Below are positions 52,876 through 61,549 of a DNA stretch of 64,000 bases, piece by piece; position 1 is the stretch's first letter, and each line of letters starts with the position of its first letter. The translations under genes were made by a program, and so were the position numbers. Source of the stretch: Ruminococcus sp. (GTDB taxonomy: Bacteria; Bacillota; Clostridia; Oscillospirales; Ruminococcaceae); assembly GCA_016290875.1 (NCBI GenBank), contig JAEEVL010000020.1, forward strand, positions 1 through 64,000. Direction: 5' to 3'. Below the pieces are notes generated by a model. The model was not told the DNA's origin and made no database searches. It saw nothing but the letters and a program-made list of their open reading frames with translations.

Positions 52876-53361
52876 TTACTTGATGTTGATATTTGTATTG
52901 TTGCCGCCGATATTTACGCTGCTTGTGATCTTGCCCTTGACAGCCTTGATGCTCTGGAGGTTGCGTGCGTAATGAGTCTCTGTATCGTTGAGCATTTTTG
53001 AAACAGACTCAACAGCGTTCTTCTGAAGGTTCTTTGCAGCAGCCTGAGCCTTTGTAAGCATATCAACTGCTCTCTTCTTAGCTTCTGTAACGATAGCCTC
53101 GCGTGAAACTATCTGAGCTGCGCGCTCCTCAGCCTTGCGGATGATAGACTCAGCATTGAGCTTAGCCTCGTTAAGGATACGCTGACAGTCGAATTCAATC
53201 TTCTTTGCTTCTTTAAGTTCGTGAGGCATATTCAGGCGTACATCGTTTATAAGTTCTCTCATACGCTCGCCGTCGATGACCTTCTTGTGTGCTGCAAAGG
53301 GAACAGACGAAGCCTTATCAAGGAGCTCGTCCATCTCTTCAAGGATCTCATCAATACTCAT
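52876..53361 (-). CDS. Coiled-coil protein of unknown function beside coaD
   Basis: 161 residues, almost all helical: continuous heptad-like pattern from about 30 to 140 rich in Ala, Glu and Lys ('EAKLNAESIIRKAEERAAQI', 'AKKRAVDMLTKAQAAAKNL'), ending in a Gly/Asn-rich tail. Resembles F- or V-type ATPase stalk subunits in appearance and is often annotated so, but probably has a different role. Overlaps nothing; 6 bases after coaD. Confidence 0.65.
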   Translation of the reverse strand: MSIDEILEEMDELLDKASSVPFAAHKKVIDGERMRELINDVRLNMPHELKEAKKIEFDCQRILNEAKLNAESIIRKAEERAAQIVSREAIVTEAKKRAVDMLTKAQAAAKNLQKNAVESVSKMLNDTETHYARNLQSIKAVKGKITSSVNIGGNNTNINIK

Positions 53362-53367
53362 AATAAA

Positions 53368-53859
53368 TTACCTCTCTTTAATAAGTCTTTGTTTTATATC
53401 ATCAAGAATTGCTTCGGGAACAAAATGGCTGATGTCACCGCCGAAATACGCTATCTGCTTTACTACGCTCGAACTGAGATACATATTCTCTGCGGCTGTG
53501 GTGAGGAATACTGTTTCCGCACCTGCATAGAGCTTTTTGTTTGCAAGAGCCATCTGGAATTCATACTCAAAATCGCTCACGGCGCGGAGTCCCTTAACGA
53601 TAGCGATAGCGCCGACGTTCTGAACATAGTCCGCCAGAAGACCGTCAAGGATGTCTATTACTACATTATCGAGGTCGTGAGTAACATTCTCGATCATAAG
53701 CATCCTTTCGGTAGCCGTAAAGCTGGGTGAACCCTTGCCGGCATTACGTGAAATGAGCACTATGACCTTGTCGAAGAGCTTGGATGCACGGGTGATAATA
53801 TCGAGATGACCAAGAGTGATCGGATCAAAACTGCCGGGGCAGACTGCTACCCTTCTCAT
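53368..53859 (-). CDS. coaD: Phosphopantetheine adenylyltransferase
   Basis: 163 residues. Penultimate step of coenzyme A synthesis. 'CPGSFDPITLGHLDII' (HxGH nucleotidyl-transfer motif), 'VKGLRAVSDFEYEFQMALAN' and 'YLSSSVVKQIAYFGGDISHF' are diagnostic. The start overlaps rsmD by 4 bases (ATGA). Confidence 0.96.
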   Translation of the reverse strand: MRRVAVCPGSFDPITLGHLDIITRASKLFDKVIVLISRNAGKGSPSFTATERMLMIENVTHDLDNVVIDILDGLLADYVQNVGAIAIVKGLRAVSDFEYEFQMALANKKLYAGAETVFLTTAAENMYLSSSVVKQIAYFGGDISHFVPEAILDDIKQRLIKER

Positions 53860-54416
53860 TCATCTTCCTCCTCATCAGGGACAGGATCGGTGTATATCGT
53901 TACATTGATCTTGCCGTAGTGGTAGGTTTTGCGGATAACGAGACCTTCAGGTGTTTCGGGCAGGAGAGCTTCCTTTTCGTATTCGCAGATGATACAGCCG
54001 CCCTTAGCCAGCTTTTTAGCGGCGATAGGGAGAAGATTATTGATATGGCTGTGGCGGTAAGGCGGATCAAGGATGATAATGTCGAATTTCTGACCTGTCA
54101 TCTTGATATAGTCATAGCTGTCGCGTGTAATTACCTCTGCCTGACGTGCGAGTCCAGTGTTGCGGAGGTTCTCATTGACACAGCTGATAGACTTTGAAGA
54201 GCTGTCCACGAATACGGCGCGTTTAGCACCGCGGCTGAGGGCCTCAATGCCCATCTGTCCGCTTCCTGCGAAAAGATCGAGCACATAAGCGCCTTCGATC
54301 TGGAACTGTATTGCGGAAAAAATGCCTTCCTTTACCTTATCTGCGGTAGGACGGACGTCGAGTCCTTCAGGAGCGACAAGTCTGCGTCCTCTTGCGATAC
54401 CGGTTATAACTCTCAT
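53856..54416 (-). CDS. rsmD: 16S rRNA (guanine-966-N2)-methyltransferase RsmD
   Basis: 186 residues from the ATG at 54416, preceded by GGAG at about 10 bases. Methylates G966 of 16S rRNA. 'RVITGIARGRRLVAPEG', 'RPTADKVKEGIFSAI', 'VLDLFAGSGQMGIEALSRGA' (SAM motif) and catalytic 'DPPY' are present. rsmD-coaD is a conserved pair. Confidence 0.94.
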   Translation of the reverse strand: MRVITGIARGRRLVAPEGLDVRPTADKVKEGIFSAIQFQIEGAYVLDLFAGSGQMGIEALSRGAKRAVFVDSSSKSISCVNENLRNTGLARQAEVITRDSYDYIKMTGQKFDIIILDPPYRHSHINNLLPIAAKKLAKGGCIICEYEKEALLPETPEGLVIRKTYHYGKINVTIYTDPVPDEEEDE

Positions 54417-54517
54417 AAAAAATGATCTCCTAATATACCGGCGAACCGGATAAAACTGCTTGATAACAATGCGCCTTATTACAAATAGTTTAAGGCAATT
54501 CATAGCTATACATTAGT

Positions 54518-54546
54518 ATTATACTTTATTTTTGCGGGTTTGTCTA
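54518..54546 (-). promoter_or_regulatory. Promoter of rsmD-coaD
   Basis: Minus strand: TAGACA (54541-54546), 17 bases, TATAAT (54518-54523). The 336-base gap 54417-54752 holds this promoter and the one at 54681; no gene is seen in it. Confidence 0.65.
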
Positions 54547-54680
54547 TATTTTTTTAAAAAGATAGGCGAATTTCCACAAAAACGCCCCTTAGCAAAGCTC
54601 TGTAATTTACATCTGCGTCATTCAGAATGTTAGTTAGCAATAATTTTATTTCGTAATTCAGTAAATTTGTATAAATCTCA

Positions 54681-54709
54681 TTGACATTTTGTTCAGTATG
54701 AGTTATAAT
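54681..54709 (+). promoter_or_regulatory. Promoter of the two-component/HtrA operon
   Basis: Perfect TTGACA (54681-54686), 17 bases, TATAAT (54704-54709). Confidence 0.9.
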
Positions 54710-54752
54710 ATAATTAATAATTCGATATAAAAAATGAAAAGAGGTAATGTTT

Positions 54753-55460
54753 ATGGCAATGGAAAAGAATCTTAAGATACTTATCGTTGACGATGATAAA
54801 AACATCTGCGATCTTCTCAGGCTTTATCTCGAAAAGGATGGCTATGGAGTAATTTTGTCCCACGACGGCGAAGAGGCTGTCGTTAAATTCAACGCACTCA
54901 AACCGGATATGGTTCTTCTTGATATTATGCTTCCAGGAATGGATGGCTGGCAGGTTTGCCGTGAGATCAGGAAAAAGTCAAATGTACCGATCATTATGAT
55001 AACCGCTAAGGGCGAAACTATCGACAAGGTTATCGGTCTCGAACTCGGTGCTGACGACTATATAGTCAAGCCTTTCGATGCCAAAGAGGTCATCGCTCGT
55101 ATCAACGCTGTTACACGCCGCGTAGGTACAGGCAGCGCTGAACCTGAGACACGAGAAGTACACTATGACAGACTTTCTGTCAATATGACACGCTATGAGC
55201 TCAAAGTAGCCGGCAAAGTCATCGAGACTCCGCCTAAGGAGCTCGAGCTTCTCTTCTATCTCGCTTCCAACCCCAACAGAGTTTACACCCGCGACCAACT
55301 CCTCGATGAAGTATGGGGATTCGAGTATTACGGCGATTCACGTACTATCGATGTACATATCAAGCGTCTGCGTGAAAAGCTCGAGGGTATCTCTGAGAAG
55401 TGGGCTCTCAAAACTGTATGGGGAGTCGGCTACAAGTTTGAAGCTGAAGAAGAAGAGTGA
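54753..55460 (+). CDS. OmpR/PhoB-type response regulator
   Basis: 235 residues from the ATG at 54753 (AAGAGGT 7 bases upstream); ATGs at 54747 and 54759 are alternatives. Receiver domain 'ILIVDDDKNICDLLRLYL', phospho-acceptor Asp in 'DMVLLDIMLPGMDGW', switch Lys in 'YIVKPFDAKE'. C-terminal winged helix with 'LTRYELKV'-type 'MTRYELKVAGKVIETPPKEL' and 'SRTIDVHIKRLREKLE'. Partner of the kinase at 55539. Confidence 0.93.
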   Translation: MAMEKNLKILIVDDDKNICDLLRLYLEKDGYGVILSHDGEEAVVKFNALKPDMVLLDIMLPGMDGWQVCREIRKKSNVPIIMITAKGETIDKVIGLELGADDYIVKPFDAKEVIARINAVTRRVGTGSAEPETREVHYDRLSVNMTRYELKVAGKVIETPPKELELLFYLASNPNRVYTRDQLLDEVWGFEYYGDSRTIDVHIKRLREKLEGISEKWALKTVWGVGYKFEAEEEE

Positions 55461-55480
55461 TCTTATTCTGTGATTTTTTC

Positions 55481-55506
55481 GGGGGACAAGCGTCCCCCAT
55501 TTTGTT
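55481..55506 (+). terminator. Intrinsic terminator/attenuator between regulator and kinase
   Basis: Perfect 7-base stem GGGGGAC / GTCCCCC with tetraloop AAGC, then ATTTTGTT. In the 78-base gap between the two genes; may lower kinase and HtrA expression relative to the regulator. Confidence 0.6.
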
Positions 55507-55538
55507 AGATACTTATAAACCTCGGAGGTGAATTGCTT

Positions 55539-57014
55539 TTGAAGACCAACAAAAGTTCATATTTCAAGATCTTCAGGCTTATCTATATAATCATCATTAC
55601 GATACTCGTTCTTATCGGTATCATCTTCGTAAGCATATGCGCTTCTGTATACAAAACGGATAAGCTGAAAGAGCTCCAGGATACCGGTGATATGTTCGTA
55701 ACCTGTATCAAGGAGGAATACCAGAGCGACGGAAAGATCGACAGCAAGGAAATGTATGCTATCCATGCTGCGTTAAAAAAGGAAAAGAACGTCGACGTAT
55801 TTATCTACGACGAAAACGGCAAATGTCTCGTTTCGCCGAACGACTATAACATAGACCTCTCCTCTGACAAGTTCAGCCTGAAACGTGATTCAAAAAAGCC
55901 CGAACCGCTTTCAGATGACTTTATGAAAGAACTTGAAGACGGAAAGATGCTCAAGCTCGACAAAAACAGCTATTCCTACAACGGACCGCGCCTCACATAC
56001 GGCAGACGTATATTCATGAAGAACAGCGATTCCGGCATCCCGATAAGGATGTACGCTGTATTCTACGGTCTCACCGGAAATATAAATTCTTTTGTACTAA
56101 AAATCAGCTGCATCTATTCTTTGATTGCACTCATTTCCGCAGCTGCTGCATTCTTCATAATCAGAAGAAGATTCATCAGGATAGAGAACTATGAGAAGGA
56201 ATTCCTCAAAGTCGCTTCTATGTACGCAAAGGGAGACTTCTCCGAGAAGATCAGTACGGATATTGACGGCAGCGTCAAGGAAATAGCCGAATACGTAAAC
56301 GCTCTCGCGGCAGACGTTGAAGCAAGTGAAGAGACCAGCAAGACCTTTATCGCAAATGTTTCCCACGAGCTGAGAACACCTATCACTACGATAGGCGGCT
56401 TCGTTGACGGTATCCTCGACGGTACTATCCCCAAGACCAAGCAGAATGAGTACCTCGTTCTCGTCTCCAAGGAGATGAAGCGCCTTAAAATACTCATTTC
56501 ATCAATGCTGAATATGACGAAATTCGAGACAGGCGCTATGCGTCCGAATTTCAGGAACGCAAACATAACAGACCTCGTTATACAGACTGTTCTTATGTTT
56601 GAGAAAAAGATCGAGACCAAGAGCCTTAACGTCTTCGGACTTGACGGCAACAGACTCATTGTAAACATAGACACCGACCTTATGCAGCAGGTCATCTACA
56701 ACCTCGTTGAGAACGCAGTAAAGTTCGTCGATGTCGGCGGTTCTCTCACGTTCAGATTTGATAAGACCGAGGAATGGTATGAGATAGGCGTTAAGAACAC
56801 CGGCGAAGGTCTACGTGATTCAGAGATACCGCAGGTATTCGACCGTTTCTACAAGACAGATTCATCACGCGGAAAGGACACCACCGGTCTCGGACTGGGA
56901 CTGGCTATTTCCCGCAAGATAGTTCACCTCCACGGCGGACATATCATCGTAAAGAGCATATACGGCGAATATACGGAATTCATCATTCAGCTCCCGATAA
57001 GCGGCGAGGAATGA
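55539..57014 (+). CDS. Sensor histidine kinase
   Basis: 491 residues from the TTG at 55539 (GGAGGTG 8 bases upstream). Membrane segments at about 10-35 and 190-210, an extracytoplasmic sensor domain of about 150 residues between, HAMP (about 212-265), HisKA with 'IANVSHELRTPITTIGGF' (His near 285), and a complete HATPase (N box 'NLVENAVKF', 'DSSRGKDTTGLGLGLAI', 'GGHIIVKS'). Signals to the regulator at 54753. Confidence 0.92.
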   Translation: MKTNKSSYFKIFRLIYIIIITILVLIGIIFVSICASVYKTDKLKELQDTGDMFVTCIKEEYQSDGKIDSKEMYAIHAALKKEKNVDVFIYDENGKCLVSPNDYNIDLSSDKFSLKRDSKKPEPLSDDFMKELEDGKMLKLDKNSYSYNGPRLTYGRRIFMKNSDSGIPIRMYAVFYGLTGNINSFVLKISCIYSLIALISAAAAFFIIRRRFIRIENYEKEFLKVASMYAKGDFSEKISTDIDGSVKEIAEYVNALAADVEASEETSKTFIANVSHELRTPITTIGGFVDGILDGTIPKTKQNEYLVLVSKEMKRLKILISSMLNMTKFETGAMRPNFRNANITDLVIQTVLMFEKKIETKSLNVFGLDGNRLIVNIDTDLMQQVIYNLVENAVKFVDVGGSLTFRFDKTEEWYEIGVKNTGEGLRDSEIPQVFDRFYKTDSSRGKDTTGLGLGLAISRKIVHLHGGHIIVKSIYGEYTEFIIQLPISGEE

Positions 57015-57052
57015 TACCGGCTGTATTATAGAAAGGAAGATAAGATAGACAT

Positions 57053-58450
57053 ATGCAGGACAAAGATGAAAACACCACAGAAGGGCTTCCGGAGAAACAG
57101 TACATCCCCCAGCATGAAAAGCCGGCACAGGATACTGCTGAAACCAATGTTGATATCCCGGTAGCTTCTGCGGAAGATGTAAAACCGGTCTACGATGACT
57201 TCATGTATGAGCCTATCGGATTCGAGGAACTCCCCGACTCTGATGATGCTGAACTTATAGAACGCAAAACCAACCGCACAAAGGGCGAATCTGCTGCGAT
57301 AATACTGTTCTCGCTGATGCTCGGCGTTTGTATAGCAGCCGCTCTGTTCGGCATAATCAGAGACATCAAAAACAGCACCAAAGCTATCGTGAAGTCCACC
57401 GAAAAGGAAAAGATAGTCCTCTACCGCAATTCAAAGCCTGAGGGCGCTAACGATCTCAGCAACTTTGTTGACGAGAATGGCAAATACACTATCGAAGGCG
57501 CTGCGGCGGCAGTTATAGATTCTATAGTTGAGATCTACACATACAGCGATGCTTCACATAACACCTTCGTCGGCTCAGGTTCGGGAATAGTTATCTCCAA
57601 GGACGGCTATATCGTAACAAACGCACACGTTCTTCAGGCAGACGGCTACCACACCGTGATAACAAACGACGACAAGAAGTATGATGCCAAGATAATCGGA
57701 AGAGACTCCAAGACCGATATCGCTGTTATAAAGGTCACAGCTGAAGACCTCAAACCGGCTGAGCTCGGCAACTCTGACGAAACTATCGTCGGCGAGACAG
57801 TAATAGCTGTCGGAAACCCTGCCGGCCTCTCATTCACAGTTACGGACGGTATAGTTTCCCATATCGGAAGAAAGATACGCGGCAAGAACAATACCGGATT
57901 TGAAATGGAATGTATACAGACCAATGCCGAGATAAGCCCCGGAAACTCCGGCGGTGCTCTCGTAAATATGTATGGTCAGGTCATCGGTATCACATCATCA
58001 AAGCTCATAAGCGATACACTCGAAGGACTCGGATTTGCTATCTCTATAAATGAAGCTCTCCCGATAATCGAAGAGCTCATCGACAAGGGCTACATCGAAG
58101 GACGCTTCAGAATAGGTATCTCACTCGTTGATACAAGCACTGAGTCAAAGAGAGCTGCCATCAAGCAGGAGCTCGGATATGACATTCCCAAGGATTTCAA
58201 GGGAATATATGTCAGCAAGATAAGTGAAGACAGCGACCTCAATAACACTTCAATGAAGGTCGGAGACTTCTTCACTGAGATAAACGGCAAGACCGTTACG
58301 ACATACACTGAATTCTATGATACTATAAGCAGCCAGTACACTGTCGGTGACAAGGTTCCTGCGACCTGCGCTCATATCGACAAAAACGGCGACATCAACT
58401 ATTATCATATCGAGTTCGGACTCATCGAAGACAAGTCCGGCGATTATTGA
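57053..58450 (+). CDS. htrA: HtrA/DegP-type serine protease with PDZ domain
   Basis: 465 residues. Acidic cytoplasmic N-terminus, one membrane segment (about 80-102), then the protease domain: catalytic His in 'GYIVTNAHVL', Asp in 'SKTDIAVIKV', Ser in 'ISPGNSGGALVN'. A PDZ domain fills the C-terminal 100 residues. Degrades misfolded exported proteins. Starts 38 bases after the kinase; the layout resembles Bacillus CssRS-HtrA secretion-stress control. Confidence 0.92.
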   Translation: MQDKDENTTEGLPEKQYIPQHEKPAQDTAETNVDIPVASAEDVKPVYDDFMYEPIGFEELPDSDDAELIERKTNRTKGESAAIILFSLMLGVCIAAALFGIIRDIKNSTKAIVKSTEKEKIVLYRNSKPEGANDLSNFVDENGKYTIEGAAAAVIDSIVEIYTYSDASHNTFVGSGSGIVISKDGYIVTNAHVLQADGYHTVITNDDKKYDAKIIGRDSKTDIAVIKVTAEDLKPAELGNSDETIVGETVIAVGNPAGLSFTVTDGIVSHIGRKIRGKNNTGFEMECIQTNAEISPGNSGGALVNMYGQVIGITSSKLISDTLEGLGFAISINEALPIIEELIDKGYIEGRFRIGISLVDTSTESKRAAIKQELGYDIPKDFKGIYVSKISEDSDLNNTSMKVGDFFTEINGKTVTTYTEFYDTISSQYTVGDKVPATCAHIDKNGDINYYHIEFGLIEDKSGDY

Positions 58451-58845
58451 TCCATAAGACCTTTAGGACGTTCGGAGTTTACTCCGCAGACTCCTCCTGC
58501 CGCACCGGAAACGGTAAGCAGGAGGAACTTTTTTATACCCGTAAGGCTCCCGGCTGCTATCAGATCAGCAGCACAGAGTATCAGGTATATCACAGCACCG
58601 CAGGTAATACCTTCGGCAAGACCGCGTCTGCGTCTGTGCTTGCCGCCAACATATGCTCCCGAGAAACCTCCGGCGGCTATCGAAGCACGGCTGAGCCATT
58701 CAGCAAGCTTCATATCATTTATCAGCTTATACAGTATCAGCGATGATAATACCGCCAGCAGGAAGCATACAGCAGTCCCGGCTGCCGCTGATACAGCGAG
58801 ACTCAACGGACAGCTTGACCATAGACTGCGTTTGTGTCTGTGCAT
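58444..58845 (-). CDS. TIGR04086-family membrane protein
   Basis: 133 residues with four hydrophobic segments; glycine-rich 'SIAAGGFSGAYVGGKHRRRR' and 'GLAEGITCGAVIYLI' match the TIGR04086 (YrzE-like) family found beside yajC in many Clostridia. Its stop overlaps the end of htrA by 7 bases tail to tail. Function unknown. Confidence 0.7.
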   Translation of the reverse strand: MHRHKRSLWSSCPLSLAVSAAAGTAVCFLLAVLSSLILYKLINDMKLAEWLSRASIAAGGFSGAYVGGKHRRRRGLAEGITCGAVIYLILCAADLIAAGSLTGIKKFLLLTVSGAAGGVCGVNSERPKGLMDQ

Positions 58846-58846
58846 A

Positions 58847-58889
58847 AAAAGACCTCCGCATAGAATAGTTGTTATATCCTATGCGGAGG
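58847..58889 (-). terminator. Terminator of yajC
   Basis: Minus strand: perfect 11-base stem CCTCCGCATAG / CTATGCGGAGG followed by TCTTTTTATG. It overlaps the start region of the TIGR04086 gene. Confidence 0.8.
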
Positions 58890-58911
58890 AAAAGTTCATT
58901 ATTCAGTTTTA

Positions 58912-59445
58912 TTACTTCTTCTTTGACTTCTTTTCAGTTTTTTCTTCTTCTGAATTCTCATCATCATCTACAAGCTTAGCAGAAGCAAGTCCTGTATCAG
59001 CTGACTTCTTGGAAGAAGCAGCCTTAGCTTCCTTGATACGCTCCATAGCGGAAACGTTCTCAGTGATAGCCCATGTCTTGATCCTGAGCTTGAATCTTTC
59101 ACCGCCTGTTTCGATAACGACTGTGTCATCACCAGTACGAACAACGATACCAACGATACCGCCGCCGGTAACAATCTCGTCACCTACCTGGAGTGAATCC
59201 TGCATTTCCTTCATTTCGCGGTCACGCTTTTTCTGAGGCTTGATAGCGATGAAGTAGAGAAGTGCGAACATAATAACAAGAGGAAGTACAAGTGAAAGTA
59301 TGGCACTTCCTGTTGAACCGCCTGAGCTTGTGCTCGAATTAGCCTGTGTAGCGTCCTCGGCAAAGGCTGACATTGCACATACAGCAGCAAAAGAAGCTGT
59401 TGCAAATGCTGCGGATACTGAAGCAATAAGCTTTTTGATCTTCAT
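58912..59445 (-). CDS. yajC: Preprotein translocase accessory subunit YajC
   Basis: 177 residues from the ATG at 59445 (GGAG 8 bases upstream). Unlike usual ~100-residue YajC it starts with a signal-peptide-like segment ending 'AMSAFAEDA', then a Ser/Gly linker, the classical membrane segment ('SLVLPLVIMFALLYFIAIKP') and the YajC core 'QKKRDREMKEMQDSL', 'VGDEIVTGGGIVGIV'. The acidic/lysine C-terminal tail is long. Works with SecDF. Confidence 0.88.
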   Translation of the reverse strand: MKIKKLIASVSAAFATASFAAVCAMSAFAEDATQANSSTSSGGSTGSAILSLVLPLVIMFALLYFIAIKPQKKRDREMKEMQDSLQVGDEIVTGGGIVGIVVRTGDDTVVIETGGERFKLRIKTWAITENVSAMERIKEAKAASSKKSADTGLASAKLVDDDENSEEEKTEKKSKKK

Positions 59446-59562
59446 AAATAATCTCCAATCTGCCGCAGGAGCGCGGCTGTTCAAAATACAAAATTTATTA
59501 TACCATATTTCGCGCTGTAATGCAAGTGTTTTCAGCGATTTTTCTCAGTCTGAACGCATTGT

Positions 59563-59590
59563 GACAATTTCTCCGCTTTTTCATATAATA
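59563..59590 (+). promoter_or_regulatory. Candidate mother-cell (sigma-K-like) promoter of spoVFA
   Basis: GACA (59563-59566), 15 bases, CATATAATA (59582-59590), which fits the sigma-K pattern CATANNNTA. It also contains TATAAT, so a vegetative reading is possible. spoVF is sigma-K-dependent in Bacillus. Confidence 0.45.
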
Positions 59591-59663
59591 AATACGAAGA
59601 AGAACAATCAACGCTCCGCTATCGGGAGCTTTCAGCCGTATCAGCGGCGGAATGGAGGAGAAT

Positions 59664-60527
59664 ATGGACAAAAACTTCAATATACTTATCGCCGGCGGCG
59701 ATATGCGGCAGGTATACTGTGCGCGGAAACTCGCCGGTCAGATGAATACAGGGATAGTCGGCTTCGATGAGGAGTTCCTGCCCGCAGATATGGCAGATCT
59801 CGCAGCCGATACCACTCAGAAGCAGCATTATGACTGTGTTGTGCTGCCGGTAGTCCCACTCGACAGCAATGGTCAGCTCTGCGCTCAATGCAGCAAATCG
59901 GAGCTGAGACCTGAATACATCCGCGGTATGCTAAAAAAAGACGGCATTGTACTCGCCGGAAAATGTGATGAAAAACTGAGAGAAATGTTCCCCGACCATG
60001 AGATACTGGAGTACCTCAGCCGCGAGGAACTGAGTCTCCGGAACGCCGTTCCGACTGCTGAGGGAGCTGTTCAGATAGCGCTTGAAGAACTCCCCGTAAC
60101 GCTGAATGGTCTGCGTGTACTCATCGTAGGTATGGGCAGGATAGGAACAGCTCTTTCAACTGTGCTGAAAGGTTTTGGCTCTGATATAACGGCAGCAGTC
60201 CATAATGAAACAGGAGCCGCAAAAGCGCGTATCGCCGGTGTAAAATCTGTCTATACAGACAGAGCCGGAGCTGACTACGATCTTGTGTTCAACACTGTCC
60301 CTCATCTCGTTTTCGGCAGAGAGAAGCTCACCGAATTCAGCAGAGATACGCTGTTTATCGACCTTGCCTCTAAACCGGGCGGTGTGGACTTTGAAGCTGC
60401 ACGCGAGCTCGGAATAAACGCTATATGGGCACTCGGACTTCCCGGCAAGACTGCCCCCGTCACAGCCGGTGAAATAATCGCCGGAACAATTGCGGCTATG
60501 CTTGACGAAAGGAGGGCAGCCATATGA
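59664..60527 (+). CDS. spoVFA: Dipicolinate synthase subunit A
   Basis: 287 residues from the ATG at 59664 (GGAGGAG just upstream). Together with subunit B it makes dipicolinic acid, the core compound of heat-resistant spores. N-terminal 'ILIAGGDMRQVYCARKLA' and the NAD(P)-binding 'RVLIVGMGRIGTALSTVL' (about 145-165). Stop overlaps spoVFB by 4 bases. Confidence 0.93.
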   Translation: MDKNFNILIAGGDMRQVYCARKLAGQMNTGIVGFDEEFLPADMADLAADTTQKQHYDCVVLPVVPLDSNGQLCAQCSKSELRPEYIRGMLKKDGIVLAGKCDEKLREMFPDHEILEYLSREELSLRNAVPTAEGAVQIALEELPVTLNGLRVLIVGMGRIGTALSTVLKGFGSDITAAVHNETGAAKARIAGVKSVYTDRAGADYDLVFNTVPHLVFGREKLTEFSRDTLFIDLASKPGGVDFEAARELGINAIWALGLPGKTAPVTAGEIIAGTIAAMLDERRAAI

Positions 60528-61114
60528 GCGGCGTTATTAACAAGCTTCGTATAGGCTTTGCGATGACAGGCTCGTTCTGCACGTTCAGCCGATGTTTTGA
60601 ACAGGCGGAGAAGCTCGTGAAGCTGGGGGCTGATGTCATTCCCATCATGTCCGAACACGCATCCACAACGGATACACGTTTCGGAACAGCGGCTGACAAT
60701 ATACGAACATTTGAAGATATATGCGGAAGAAAAGTCATAACCACGGTCGCCGGCGCTGAGCCTATCGGGCCTAAGGATATGACTGACATTATGCTTGTAG
60801 CTCCCTGTACTTCAAACACAGCTTCAAAGCTCGCAAACGGTATAACCGATGGAGCTGTTACTATGGCTGTGAAATCCCATCTCCGCAGCGGCAGACCTGT
60901 CGTTCTCGCCGTAGCTTCCAACGATTCACTTCTTGGCTCGGCAAAAAACCTCGGTGAACTCTTCAACTGCAAGAACTACTATTTTGTTCCTATGCTTCAG
61001 GATGACATCGAAAAGAAACCGGCTTCGCTGGTAGCTGAATTTGAAATGATCCCCGAAGCAATAGATGCTGCGATGCATGGCATACAGCTGCGTCCTATAA
61101 TATACCATAAATGA
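60524..61114 (+). CDS. spoVFB: Dipicolinate synthase subunit B
   Basis: 196 residues. Flavoprotein-like subunit: 'IGFAMTGSFCTFSR', 'PIMSEHASTTDTRFG', 'LVAPCTSNTASKLANGITD' and 'VLAVASNDSL'. GGAGG precedes its ATG inside spoVFA. Final gene before the bidirectional terminator. Confidence 0.94.
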   Translation: MSGVINKLRIGFAMTGSFCTFSRCFEQAEKLVKLGADVIPIMSEHASTTDTRFGTAADNIRTFEDICGRKVITTVAGAEPIGPKDMTDIMLVAPCTSNTASKLANGITDGAVTMAVKSHLRSGRPVVLAVASNDSLLGSAKNLGELFNCKNYYFVPMLQDDIEKKPASLVAEFEMIPEAIDAAMHGIQLRPIIYHK

Positions 61115-61129
61115 TGCGTAAATAAAACA

Positions 61130-61155
61130 AACCCCGCTCCATACGGAACGGGGTT
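61130..61155. terminator. Bidirectional terminator spoVFB/rplQ
   Basis: Stem AACCCCG.TCC / GGA.CGGGGTT with loop ATAC; TTCTTAT on the plus side and TTGTTTTATTT on the minus side. Confidence 0.8.
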
Positions 61156-61171
61156 CTTATCATATCTGCGA

Positions 61172-61513
61172 TCAAACGAGCTTGATGATAGCCATTTCAG
61201 CAGCGTCACCACGACGGGGACCGATCTTTACGATCTGTGTGTATCCGCCGTTTCTGTCAGCGTACTTGGGAGCGATCTCGTCAAAGAGTTTCTTTGCAAC
61301 GGACTCCTTAGTTACGTATGAAAATACCTGACGCTTGGAGTGCAGATCATCGTTCTTACCGATAGTGATCATTTTTTCTGCAACAGCGCGAACTTCCTTT
61401 GCTCTTGTAACAGTCGTTTCGATCTGACCGTTTTCAAGAAGGAAAGTTACCATGCCTCTGAGCATAGCCTTTCTATGGTCAGTTGTTCTGCCCAGCTTTC
61501 TTGTACCCGGCAT
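61172..61513 (-). CDS. rplQ: 50S ribosomal protein L17
   Basis: 113 residues: '[19 protein letters not shown]', '[17 protein letters not shown]'-type ending '[20 protein letters not shown]'. Last gene of the ribosomal block, 36 bases after rpoA. Confidence 0.97.
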   Translation of the reverse strand: MPGTRKLGRTTDHRKAMLRGMVTFLLENGQIETTVTRAKEVRAVAEKMITIGKNDDLHSKRQVFSYVTKESVAKKLFDEIAPKYADRNGGYTQIVKIGPRRGDAAEMAIIKLV

Positions 61514-61549
61514 TGTATTTCACTCCTTTATTATAAGTGTTTCGGTTAT

